Below are positions 24,999-32,156 of a DNA stretch of 64,000 nucleotides, piece by piece. A program made the translations under genes and the position numbers. Position 1 is the first letter of the stretch, and each line of letters begins with the position of its first letter. Below the pieces are notes generated by a model. It was not told where the DNA came from and ran no database searches. It saw only the letters and a program-made list of their open reading frames with translations. This DNA is from Candidatus Ruthia endofausta (GTDB taxonomy: Bacteria; Pseudomonadota; Gammaproteobacteria; PS1; Pseudothioglobaceae), in assembly GCF_013342985.1 (NCBI RefSeq), contig NZ_CP054490.1:186001-250000 (forward strand), in the 5' to 3' direction.

Positions 24999-25040
24999 GT
25001 TATAATCCTATAATGAAAAAGATTTAAAGGAGAATGATAG

Positions 25041-25163
25041 ATGAGTACAATGATAACCGAAGCACTTATTTTAGCAAGGTGCAGAGAGCAAAAAGCAAAA
25101 AATGTAGCAGAAACAATTTCTAATCAAGACAGAAGATTGACCCTAAAACATGATTCTTGGTAA
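25041..25163 (+). CDS. Possible 40-residue small protein between two terminators
   Basis: ATG at 25041 with AAAGGAGA eleven bases upstream and a TATAATCC -10-like box at about 25002, just beyond the previous terminator. The peptide begins MSTMITEALILARCREQKAK and ends LTLKHDSW: polar, helix-forming, no signal peptide. A perfect hairpin terminator follows 13 bases after the stop. Own promoter, ribosome site and terminator make it a plausible single-gene unit; no family recognised. Confidence 0.55.
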   Translation: MSTMITEALILARCREQKAKNVAETISNQDRRLTLKHDSW

Positions 25164-25176
25164 ATTGCAACCTAGA

Positions 25177-25211
25177 TTAAAACTAAGGAGGTAAGACTTC
25201 CTTAGTTTTAA
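25177..25211 (+). terminator. Hairpin terminator after the 40-residue ORF
   Basis: TTAAAACTAAGGA and TCCTTAGTTTTAA make a perfect 13-bp stem around a 9-base loop. The stem ends in its own TTTTAA tract. Confidence 0.75.
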
Positions 25212-25340
25212 CTTAATGTTTGTATCTTTAACAAAGCGAATTTAAGTCTAGTTACAGAAAGATTTAAAGCACTTTAAGACAAATAGAATTCATATTTTTG
25301 TAGTATTTTTACAATTTTTGTATCTTTTTTACAAAAAAAC

Positions 25341-25368
25341 TTGACTGTTAAAAACAAATGCGTATAAT
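25341..25368 (+). promoter_or_regulatory. Sigma-70 promoter of the porin gene
   Basis: TTGACT at 25341-25346 and TATAAT at 25363-25368, spacer 16 bp, giving a leader of about 85 bases before the porin ATG. Near-consensus boxes fit a highly expressed outer-membrane protein. The rest of 25212-25340 is A/T-rich with TTTTACA / TGTAAAA-like tracts but no clear second site. Confidence 0.75.
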
Positions 25369-25458
25369 TTATCACATCTTTGTAGTAATACAGAGTAACC
25401 GAAGCTAAAAGATTGGAAATTTCTTTTGGCATAACTTTTAAATTTTTGGAGACAAAAA

Positions 25459-26499
25459 ATGAAAAAACAATTATTAATTGCTGCTGTTGCAGCAACAATG
25501 TCAGTAGCTGCTATAGCAGACATTTCAATTACAGGTGATGCTTATATATCTTTTGCTTCACAAAGAGTTGGATTAGTTCCTGATGGAAATGAGAATAACG
25601 ACAACCAGCGCGTTCGTTTAAAAGTAGTTGGCTCTGCTGGTGATACTGGTGATACTAAAGTTACTGCAGTTATTCGTAGTGGTAGCCAAACTCGTGTAGA
25701 TGAATCACCTACAGAGATAGATAACAATAAAGGTCTTCACATGGATAGTCTGTATATTACAACTAAAGCAGGTCCTATTAGCATTAAAGCTGGTGACTAC
25801 TGGGATACAATTGGTTTAGGTGCACGTTCTTTAGGTAGAAGCAAGGCAAATGCATTTTCTGCATCAACTGAAGTTGGCGGTTGGAAGTTTGGCATATTTA
25901 CTGCTGACGGCTCTAATAGCAATACTCGTGACAATACAAATATGAGTGTTTCTGGTAAAATTGGTCCAATTACAGTCGGTTTAGTACACAACCCTAAAGA
26001 CTTTACAGATTTAACTCTTAAAGGTACATTTAACGATATTTCAGTTGAAGTTGAACAATGGAACGACAAAACAGATATTAATAACGACATAACTTTAATT
26101 CATGTTGGTGGTAAAGTAAATAACTTTAAATGGGATGTAGCACAAATCAAAAACGACGCTATATATATTAGTTCTGCTAATAACAAGTTAGCACCATTAG
26201 GTTCTATGTTAATTGGTACAGCTGCTCGTGGTGGTACAGCAACAGCTGTTGCTAATGTTGGTGACTTTACTAAAATCTTAGGTGTCGCAGTTAGTACTAA
26301 GTTAGCAGGTAATACAGTTAAGGCTATATTTACTAAAGACACTTACGGTGCTAGTGATAAAGTAGCAAGTACAGAGTTAATTGTTAGTCGTCCTTTAAGT
26401 GGCGCTACTTTAACAGTTAACATTGCTAAGCTTTCTGGTTTTGATGTTGAGAGCTTTAATGCCACTAACACAGGTCTTAGACTTGATGTTAAGTTTTAA
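25459..26499 (+). CDS. Outer-membrane general porin (Gram-negative porin family)
   Basis: 346 residues. Signal peptide MKKQLLIAAVAATMSVAAIA with cleavage before DISITGDAYISF, the first beta strand. The rest alternates short amphipathic strands and loops, and the C-terminus ends LDVKF with the terminal Phe recognised by the BAM complex. Low-complexity, A/T/N/G-rich composition is typical of porins. A strong promoter and three hairpins behind the gene suggest an abundant, single-gene mRNA. Pore selectivity cannot be read from sequence. Confidence 0.85.
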   Translation: MKKQLLIAAVAATMSVAAIADISITGDAYISFASQRVGLVPDGNENNDNQRVRLKVVGSAGDTGDTKVTAVIRSGSQTRVDESPTEIDNNKGLHMDSLYITTKAGPISIKAGDYWDTIGLGARSLGRSKANAFSASTEVGGWKFGIFTADGSNSNTRDNTNMSVSGKIGPITVGLVHNPKDFTDLTLKGTFNDISVEVEQWNDKTDINNDITLIHVGGKVNNFKWDVAQIKNDAIYISSANNKLAPLGSMLIGTAARGGTATAVANVGDFTKILGVAVSTKLAGNTVKAIFTKDTYGASDKVASTELIVSRPLSGATLTVNIAKLSGFDVESFNATNTGLRLDVKF

Positions 26500-26514
26500 G
26501 CTTAAAGTTGCAAA

Positions 26515-26552
26515 AAATTTAACTTAAATTTATAGAAATTTAAGTTAAATTT
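26515..26552. repeat. Hairpin 1 behind the porin: perfect 17-bp A/T inverted repeat
   Basis: AAATTTAACTTAAATTT and its exact complement flank ATAG. All A/T plus two C-G pairs, starting 15 bases after the porin stop. Without a T-tract it is more likely an mRNA-end stabiliser than a terminator. Confidence 0.8.
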
Positions 26553-26590
26553 AAAAACCCTTAGTCTTAAAATAAGACTAAGGGTTTTTT
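26553..26590 (+). terminator. Hairpin 2 behind the porin: intrinsic terminator
   Basis: AAAAACCCTTAGTCTTA, loop AAA, TAAGACTAAGGGTTTTTT: perfect 17-bp stem followed by T run. Directly abuts hairpin 1. Confidence 0.9.
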
Positions 26591-26656
26591 ATTTTTTAAA
26601 TTTAAAACTTAACTGCCTGATAAAATTCAGACAGTTAAGTTTTAAATTTAAAAAAT
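26591..26656. repeat. Hairpin 3: 30-bp inverted repeat ending just before ygfZ
   Basis: Arms 26591-26620 and 26627-26656 pair over 30 bp with one mismatch (C against A) around the loop TAAAAT. The right arm ends eight bases before the ygfZ ATG, so if transcribed it could sequester or expose that start; alternatively it ends antisense transcripts. Confidence 0.85.
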
Positions 26657-26664
26657 AAAAAACC

Positions 26665-27327
26665 ATGAAAGATAGAGTAACTTTAAAAATAAATGGGGCA
26701 GATGCACAGAGTTTTCTGCAAGGACAGTTGAGTAACAATATTGCTTCTATTGGAGAGAATGAGTGGCAGTTAAATGCTTATTGCCAGCATCAGGGTAAGG
26801 TAATTGCTTTATTTTGGGTTACCAAAGTTAAAGGTAATTTTTATTTGAATTTTCCTGACAATTTGCAAAACAAAGTACTAAAGCGTCTTAATATGTTTAT
26901 ATTAATGGCAAATGTTGAAATAAAACAAGCCACTTTAAATACTAATCCACCAATTGATGTGATGAAACATCCTGAAGTATATTTAATAACTAGTGAAAAA
27001 TTTGTACCACAAGAGCTAAATTTAGATATTGATGAAGTTGGAGTTAGTTTTTCAAAGGGCTGTTATCCTGGGCAAGAAGTGGTTGCACGTTTGCATTACT
27101 TAGGTAAGCCTAAGCGTTTTATGCGGTTATTTGAATGTGGACAAGTGCTTAACGTGGGTGACAAATTGATTGCACTTGGCTCAAAATCAACAAAAGCATC
27201 GGGCATTGTGGTGCGTTGTGTAAAATCAGCTGATAAATTAAGGTATTTAGCAACGATTGAAGTCAAGTATCAAGATAGCGAAATTACATGCAACGATGCT
27301 AAATTAACAAGGATTAAAAATGATTAA
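26665..27327 (+). CDS. ygfZ: Folate-binding Fe-S repair / tRNA-modification protein YgfZ
   Basis: 220 residues of the GcvT-like YgfZ family, which helps maintain Fe-S enzymes such as MiaB. The signature KGCYPGQEVVARLHYLGKPKR is present near residue 130, with the essential Cys. The protein is about 100 residues shorter than the E. coli form, mostly by trimming of the middle GcvT region between the N-terminal strand set (SFLQGQLSNNIAS) and the signature. No ribosome site is obvious; the start sits right after hairpin 3. It overlaps nhaD by eight bases. Confidence 0.88.
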   Translation: MKDRVTLKINGADAQSFLQGQLSNNIASIGENEWQLNAYCQHQGKVIALFWVTKVKGNFYLNFPDNLQNKVLKRLNMFILMANVEIKQATLNTNPPIDVMKHPEVYLITSEKFVPQELNLDIDEVGVSFSKGCYPGQEVVARLHYLGKPKRFMRLFECGQVLNVGDKLIALGSKSTKASGIVVRCVKSADKLRYLATIEVKYQDSEITCNDAKLTRIKND

Positions 27328-28696
27328 ATTATTAAAGTTATTAACACTTTTACCCGTGAGTGTTTTTGCAACTAGTGAGCCGCTTACAACCTTAGACCTA
27401 ACCAGTCATTGGGTAGGTTATATAGCACTTGTGTTGTTTGTGTTGGCTTATATTCTGGTAATGGTGGAAGAATTTACTCATTTTAGAAAATCCAAGCCTG
27501 TTATCTTGGTGGCAGGGGTTATTTGGGGGTTAATTGGCTGGGTCTACGCCAGTCAAGGTTTACCACATTCTGCTGAAGTAGCGCTTAGACACAATATATT
27601 AGAATATTCAGAGTTGTTTTTATTCTTATTAGTGGCAATGACTTATATTGAGGCCATGCGTGAAAGACAAATATTTGGAGCGCTTAAAGTTTGGCTGGTT
27701 AATAAAGGCTTAACTTTTAGACAACTTTTTTGGCTGACAGGATTTTTAGCCTTCTTTATCTCGCCAATTGCTGATAATTTAACCACAGCACTTATTATGG
27801 GTGCAGTCGTGTTAGCAGTAGGTGCAAGTAATCCACGTTTTGTATCCATTGCTTTTATTAATATTGTTGTGGCTGCCAATGCAGGTGGTGCGTTTAGTCC
27901 ATTTGGTGATATTACCACGCTTATGGTATGGCAAAAGGGCATTGTTGAGTTCTCGCAATTTTTTAGTTTGCTAGTACCATCATTAATTAATTTTATCGTG
28001 CCAGCCGCTATCATGCATTTTTCTATTAAAAACGAGGTAGCCACCACGGGCAGCCAAAGTAAAGTTGATATTAAATTGGGTGGTATTACTATTCTTGTTC
28101 TCTTTATTATTACCATTATTACTGCAGTTAGTTTTCATAATTTTCTACATTTACCACCAGCAATGGGCATGATGACGGGTTTGAGTTATCTTATGATTGT
28201 TGCTTACTTTATCAGAAAATCTGAGCGTAAATTGCAGCAAGATGGGTTTGATGTGTTTAAAAAAGTAGCAAATGCAGAGTGGGATACTTTGTTATTTTTC
28301 TTTGGGGTGATTTTAAGTGTTGGGGGATTAAGCTTTATGGGTTATTTGGCACTTACTTCTGAGATTATGTATTTATCTTTAGGGGCAACTTATGCTAATA
28401 TTTTGGTGGGTGTGTTGTCTGCCATTGTCGATAATATTCCAGTGATGTTTGCAGTATTAAGCATGAACCCTGATATGTCATTAGGTCAATGGTTATTAGT
28501 AACACTCACAATAGGGGTGGGCGGTAGTTTATTTTCAGTGGGTTCTGCTGCAGGTGTAGCACTAATGGGCCAATCAAAAGGGCTTTATACATTTGGCTCA
28601 CATCTTAGGTGGACGGGCGTGATTGCACTTGGTTATGCTGCAAGTATTGGTGCGCATCTATTAATGAACGACGCTTTATTTGATGTGCCAGTCTGA
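27320..28696 (+). CDS. nhaD: Na+/H+ antiporter NhaD
   Basis: 458 residues, about 12 membrane segments, beginning with a signal-like hydrophobic stretch. NhaD/ArsB-type ion transporter with the conserved SPIADNLTTALIMGAV near residue 150, NAGGAFSPFGDITTLMVW near 190 and SAIVDNIPVMFAVLSM near 370, the paired D-N motifs of the ion site. It expels Na+ using the proton gradient, which suits a marine bacterium. Starts within the end of ygfZ and its end overlaps coaX by 14 bases. Confidence 0.93.
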   Translation: MIKLLKLLTLLPVSVFATSEPLTTLDLTSHWVGYIALVLFVLAYILVMVEEFTHFRKSKPVILVAGVIWGLIGWVYASQGLPHSAEVALRHNILEYSELFLFLLVAMTYIEAMRERQIFGALKVWLVNKGLTFRQLFWLTGFLAFFISPIADNLTTALIMGAVVLAVGASNPRFVSIAFINIVVAANAGGAFSPFGDITTLMVWQKGIVEFSQFFSLLVPSLINFIVPAAIMHFSIKNEVATTGSQSKVDIKLGGITILVLFIITIITAVSFHNFLHLPPAMGMMTGLSYLMIVAYFIRKSERKLQQDGFDVFKKVANAEWDTLLFFFGVILSVGGLSFMGYLALTSEIMYLSLGATYANILVGVLSAIVDNIPVMFAVLSMNPDMSLGQWLLVTLTIGVGGSLFSVGSAAGVALMGQSKGLYTFGSHLRWTGVIALGYAASIGAHLLMNDALFDVPV

Positions 28697-29360
28697 GCTA
28701 TGCTTATTAGTTGATATTGGTAATACTGCTATCAAATGGCGCTTGAATGATGAAACTAATTCAGCACTTATTAAAGAATTCAATATAACTAAATTACCAA
28801 AAGCAGATAAAATTTTTGTTAGTTGTGTGGGTGATTGTCGTATATTAGATGGGCTTAATAATGTGCATTTTGTTAAGATTGAGCGTATGTTTAAATCTTT
28901 AGAATGTGGCTATCAAATTCTGTCTACATTGGGCCCTGACCGTTGGTTGGCAATGCTGGCTAGTATTGAACGTTATTCCAAACAAAATTTGCTAATTATT
29001 GATGCAGGTACTGCGCTGACTTTTGACTTAGTATTAGCTAATGGTAAACATCAAGGAGGGCTTATTATGCCTGGTTTGAGTGCATTAAGACATAGTTTTG
29101 CTCAATTTTCTAGCGGTGCTCAACAACTATCTTTAGGTTTGACTACAAATAACACCCAAGAAGGTTGGCTAGTTGGTACAAGTCAGATGATGATAGGTGC
29201 TATTAATACACAAATTGAGCAATATTTGAATAATTATAGTGATTTAATTGTTTTACTGACAGGTGGTGATGCTAAGATAATTGCATTAAAACTTCATCAT
29301 CAGGTTAAACTTCATCAAAATTTAGTGCTAGAGGGCTTGTATAGCTACGCGCAAACATAA
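28683..29360 (+). CDS. coaX: Type III pantothenate kinase
   Basis: First step of coenzyme A synthesis, phosphorylating pantothenate. 225 residues from the ATG at 28683 (a TTG three bases earlier is also open). ASKHA-fold motifs: LLVDIGNTAIKWRL (phosphate 1), GPDRWLAMLAS, LIIDAGTALTFDLV and GGLIMPGLSALRHSFA, followed by the GTSQMMIGAI loop. coaD, a later step, is also in this window at 49063. Confidence 0.93.
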   Translation: MCQSELCLLVDIGNTAIKWRLNDETNSALIKEFNITKLPKADKIFVSCVGDCRILDGLNNVHFVKIERMFKSLECGYQILSTLGPDRWLAMLASIERYSKQNLLIIDAGTALTFDLVLANGKHQGGLIMPGLSALRHSFAQFSSGAQQLSLGLTTNNTQEGWLVGTSQMMIGAINTQIEQYLNNYSDLIVLLTGGDAKIIALKLHHQVKLHQNLVLEGLYSYAQT

Positions 29361-29419
29361 TAAAGCGTTGCATTCAGCTTTGGTATAATTTACTCATTTA
29401 ATTTTAAGTCAAGACGATA

Positions 29420-30619
29420 ATGCAAGACAGACGAATTTTATCAGGCATGCGACCTACAGGCCAGCTTCATTTGGGCCATTATCATGGCGTTTTGAAAAAT
29501 TGGCTAGCGTTACAAAATGAATATGATTCTTACTTTTTTGTGGCTGATTGGCACGCATTTACTACGCATTATTCAGATAAGATAGATTTAAATACTAACG
29601 TCATAGAAATGGTGGTTGATTGGTTGGCTGTAGGTATTAATCCAAATATTTCAACAATTTTTGTACAATCTAAAGTGCCTGAGCATGCAGAACTACACTT
29701 GTTGCTTTCCATGTCAACGCCTTTAAGTTGGCTGGAGCGTGTTCCTTCATATAAGGATCAACAGTTTAAATTAAACACTAAAGATTTAACAACTTATGGA
29801 TTTTTGGGTTACCCTTTATTGCAAAGTGCAGACATATTAATTTATAAAGCAGGGCTTGTACCAGTAGGTGAAGATCAAGTGGCGCACATTGAGCTGACAC
29901 GTGAAGTAGCTAGGCGTTTTAATTATCTTTATGGTCGTGAAATTGATTTTGAAGAAAAGGCTGAAATTGCCATTAGTAAAATGGGTAAAAAACAAGCTAA
30001 ATCGTACCGCTCATTGCGTAAAGCCTACCAAGAAACAGGCGTTGATGAGACTTTAATAAAGGCGCAAGCTCTACTACAGCAACAACAAAATATTACTCTG
30101 GGTGACAAAAAACGGCTTTTAGGTTATATTGAAGGTGTGGGTAGGATCATTTTGCCTGAACCTGAACCATTATTAACAAAAGCTTCAAAAATGCCAGGGC
30201 TGGATGGTCATAAAATGAGTAAATCTTATGGTAATACGATTTCCTTGAGAGATAGTGCCGAACAAACACAAGCTAAAATTAAGCGCATGCCAACTGACCC
30301 TGCTAGAATCAAGCTGACCGATGTAGGCAATCCAAAAAAATGCCCAGTATGGCAACTACACGAAGTGTATTCAAATAAATCAACTTGTGATTGGGTGGTG
30401 GAAGGCTGTACTAAGGCGAAAATGGGTTGTGTAGAATGTAAACAGCCTATTATTAATGCCATTGAAGAGGAGTTAGCACCTATACAAGAGCGCATTGCTA
30501 AATACCAGATAGACTCAGGGCTTATTAAGCAAATTATTTTTGAGGGTTCTGAAAAAGCTAGAAGTGTCGCGAAAGAGACCATGATGGAGGTTCGAGAAGC
30601 AATGGGTATTAATTATTAA
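29420..30619 (+). CDS. trpS: Tryptophanyl-tRNA synthetase
   Basis: Class I aminoacyl-tRNA synthetase, 399 residues. GQLHLGHYHG is the HxGH motif near residue 14, DGHKMSKSYGN the KMSKS loop near 258. About 60 residues longer than the E. coli enzyme because of an insert between the motifs (KMGKKQAKSYRSLRKAY region), a form common in proteobacteria and some other groups. A TATAAT box at about 29384 lies just upstream. Confidence 0.94.
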   Translation: MQDRRILSGMRPTGQLHLGHYHGVLKNWLALQNEYDSYFFVADWHAFTTHYSDKIDLNTNVIEMVVDWLAVGINPNISTIFVQSKVPEHAELHLLLSMSTPLSWLERVPSYKDQQFKLNTKDLTTYGFLGYPLLQSADILIYKAGLVPVGEDQVAHIELTREVARRFNYLYGREIDFEEKAEIAISKMGKKQAKSYRSLRKAYQETGVDETLIKAQALLQQQQNITLGDKKRLLGYIEGVGRIILPEPEPLLTKASKMPGLDGHKMSKSYGNTISLRDSAEQTQAKIKRMPTDPARIKLTDVGNPKKCPVWQLHEVYSNKSTCDWVVEGCTKAKMGCVECKQPIINAIEEELAPIQERIAKYQIDSGLIKQIIFEGSEKARSVAKETMMEVREAMGINY

Positions 30620-30832
30620 TACCTAATCATTATGCTATAATTATCTGCCTATTGATAGTACACTTAGAAAGGAGGAAATAATGATTATTTTACAAGAAGG
30701 GTTCAAACGGACTTGAGTAATCAAATATTTTTTCAAATCATACAAATAGTCACTATAAATGGCTATTTTCGTTGCGTAGGTTTCAATTAACAAAGAGAAA
30801 CCATCAAAAAAGACAAAACCATTTCTTTATTA
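30620..30832. other. Leader-like gap with a strong ribosome site but an 11-codon frame
   Basis: A TATAAT box at 30639-30644 and AAAGGAGGAAATAATG at about 30668 look like a real gene start, but the frame ends after MIILQEGFKRT. The next 120 bases hold no intact frame. This looks like the 5' end of a gene whose body is now eroded, with the fragment at 30833 as its possible 3' part. Confidence 0.45.
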
Positions 30833-31036
30833 ATGGAAGACTTGGAAGATGATTCTTTAAAGCCTGGTATGAGAATTTTAAGACACATCTATAATAGTGA
30901 AGATGATGATGTTGTAATTTATGCAAATTCAACTCATTTGCAAGAAGAGGCTATCGCAATTAGGAATTTGCTTAATTTTTATGAAAATATCAGTGCTGGT
31001 GTTGCTGCTGATATTGAGATGATTAAAAAATCTTAA
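30833..31036 (+). pseudogene. Fragment of an unknown gene (possibly DUF4760-like)
   Basis: 67 codons open from ATG 30833, but with no ribosome site; the same frame is open upstream to 30791 (reading ETIKKDKTISLL), so the ATG is internal to an older frame. The C-terminal part AIRNLLNFYENISAGVAADI resembles the DUF4760-type pattern of a LNFxE helix followed by a glycine turn. I think this is the 3' remnant of a gene that began near 30681. Weak assignment. Confidence 0.4.
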
Positions 31037-31152
31037 AAATCAATGATTATTGCTATTTATAAACAATCTGAACCTTTTATTACGTGTCTTAGAGAGTAAA
31101 ATAAAAACCCGAATTTTGTATATAGAGTTTGAAAAATTTATCGATATCTTAA

Positions 31153-31881
31153 ATGACTGAAAGATTACAAAAACTTATTGCTAGCGCAGGCTATGGTTCT
31201 CGCCGTTGGGCAGAGCGCTTAATTGAGCAGGGGCGTATTGAGGTTAATAACAGAACCGCCAGTATTGGTGATAAGGTTGGAATAACGGATTGTGTTAAGA
31301 TTGATGGGCGAAAAATTGATTTAAGTCGCTATCTTGAGCAAGAAACGAAAGTTATTATTTTGAACAAGCAAGCAGGCGTTATTTGTTCTAATTCAGATGA
31401 TAAAGGGCGAAAAAGTGTTTATAGTTTATTGCCTAAAGAGTCGCGCTGGGTTATGGTGGGGCGCCTTGATTTGAACACTTCTGGTCTATTGCTTTTTACG
31501 AATAATGGCGATTTAGCTAACAAGCTCATGCATCCTAGCTCGCAAATTGATAGAGAATATGCGGTTAGGGTATTGGGTCAGATTGAGAGTAAGGATTTAA
31601 AAAAAATGACTCAAGGTGTTGAGCTTGATGACGGTTTTGCTAAGTTTAACCAAATAACATTTGGTGGCGGTCAGGGCGCTAATCGTTGGTATAAAGTCGT
31701 ACTTAAAGAGGGGAGGAAGCGTGAGGTGAGGCGTTTATGGGAAGTATTAGGGTTTAAGGTATCACGTCTTATCCGTATTCGTTTTGGTGAGATTCGTCTG
31801 CCTGATAATCTTAAAGCCAATCAATATGATTATTTAAAACCTGGGCAAGTGAAGTTATTGCTTGATGCTGTAGAACGATAA
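31153..31881 (+). CDS. rluB: RsuA/RluB-family rRNA pseudouridine synthase
   Basis: 242 residues. N-terminal S4 domain (RLQKLIASAGYGSRRWAE) and the RsuA-type catalytic core with VGRLDLNTSGLLLFTNNG, holding the catalytic Asp, then KVVLKEGRKREVRRLWEVLG. Closest by layout to RluB (pseudouridine 2605 of 23S rRNA); RluE and RsuA share the fold, so the exact target is less sure. Normally rluB follows scpB; here it is between decayed sequence and ileS. Confidence 0.85.
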   Translation: MTERLQKLIASAGYGSRRWAERLIEQGRIEVNNRTASIGDKVGITDCVKIDGRKIDLSRYLEQETKVIILNKQAGVICSNSDDKGRKSVYSLLPKESRWVMVGRLDLNTSGLLLFTNNGDLANKLMHPSSQIDREYAVRVLGQIESKDLKKMTQGVELDDGFAKFNQITFGGGQGANRWYKVVLKEGRKREVRRLWEVLGFKVSRLIRIRFGEIRLPDNLKANQYDYLKPGQVKLLLDAVER

Positions 31882-32156
31882 CAACTTTATTTCTTGTAAA
31901 AAACTTGATGTGTAAGTTAATTACTGCTATCAATTTTATTGATAGAATATCTTAACTTAAACTTGGTTAAGGCAGAGATAAAATGTTTAATGAATGAATT
32001 AAATACAGACGGTGTTTTTTGGCGCTATGATTTTCACCGTGTTTAGTGTTGTTTTGTTCGTGTACTTGAATTTTTTTAGCGATGGATTATCGTTTTAAAA
32101 ATCCAGTGCTATCACGTATAATTGCACTTTTAATCTTTATTTTTTTTTAAGTATTA
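31882..32156. other. Gap before ileS with repeat copy B and a promoter
   Basis: Holds copy B of the short repeat (31887-31923), a CTATCAA/TTGATAG hairpin at 31927-31945 nested in a TAAGTTAA/TTAACTTA pair that may terminate rluB, and a TATAAT box near 32118 that likely drives ileS. One plus frame at about 31990 reads MNELNTDGVFWRYDFHRV and stops; no family recognised. Confidence 0.5.
31887..31923 (+). repeat. Copy B of the short post-gene repeat
   Basis: Shares TTTATTT, GTAAAAA, ACTTGAT and TAAGTTAAT, in order and spacing, with 3698-3731 behind the ferredoxin. Both copies lie just after a stop codon on the same strand. Confidence 0.5.

Noticed and set aside
26515-26656. CRISPR-like repeat array
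   Set aside because: The three hairpins have different sequences with no spacers and no cas genes; they are inverted repeats, not direct repeats.
27643-28116. 157-codon minus-strand frame inside nhaD
   Set aside because: Antisense shadow of a hydrophobic transporter gene; no start signals.
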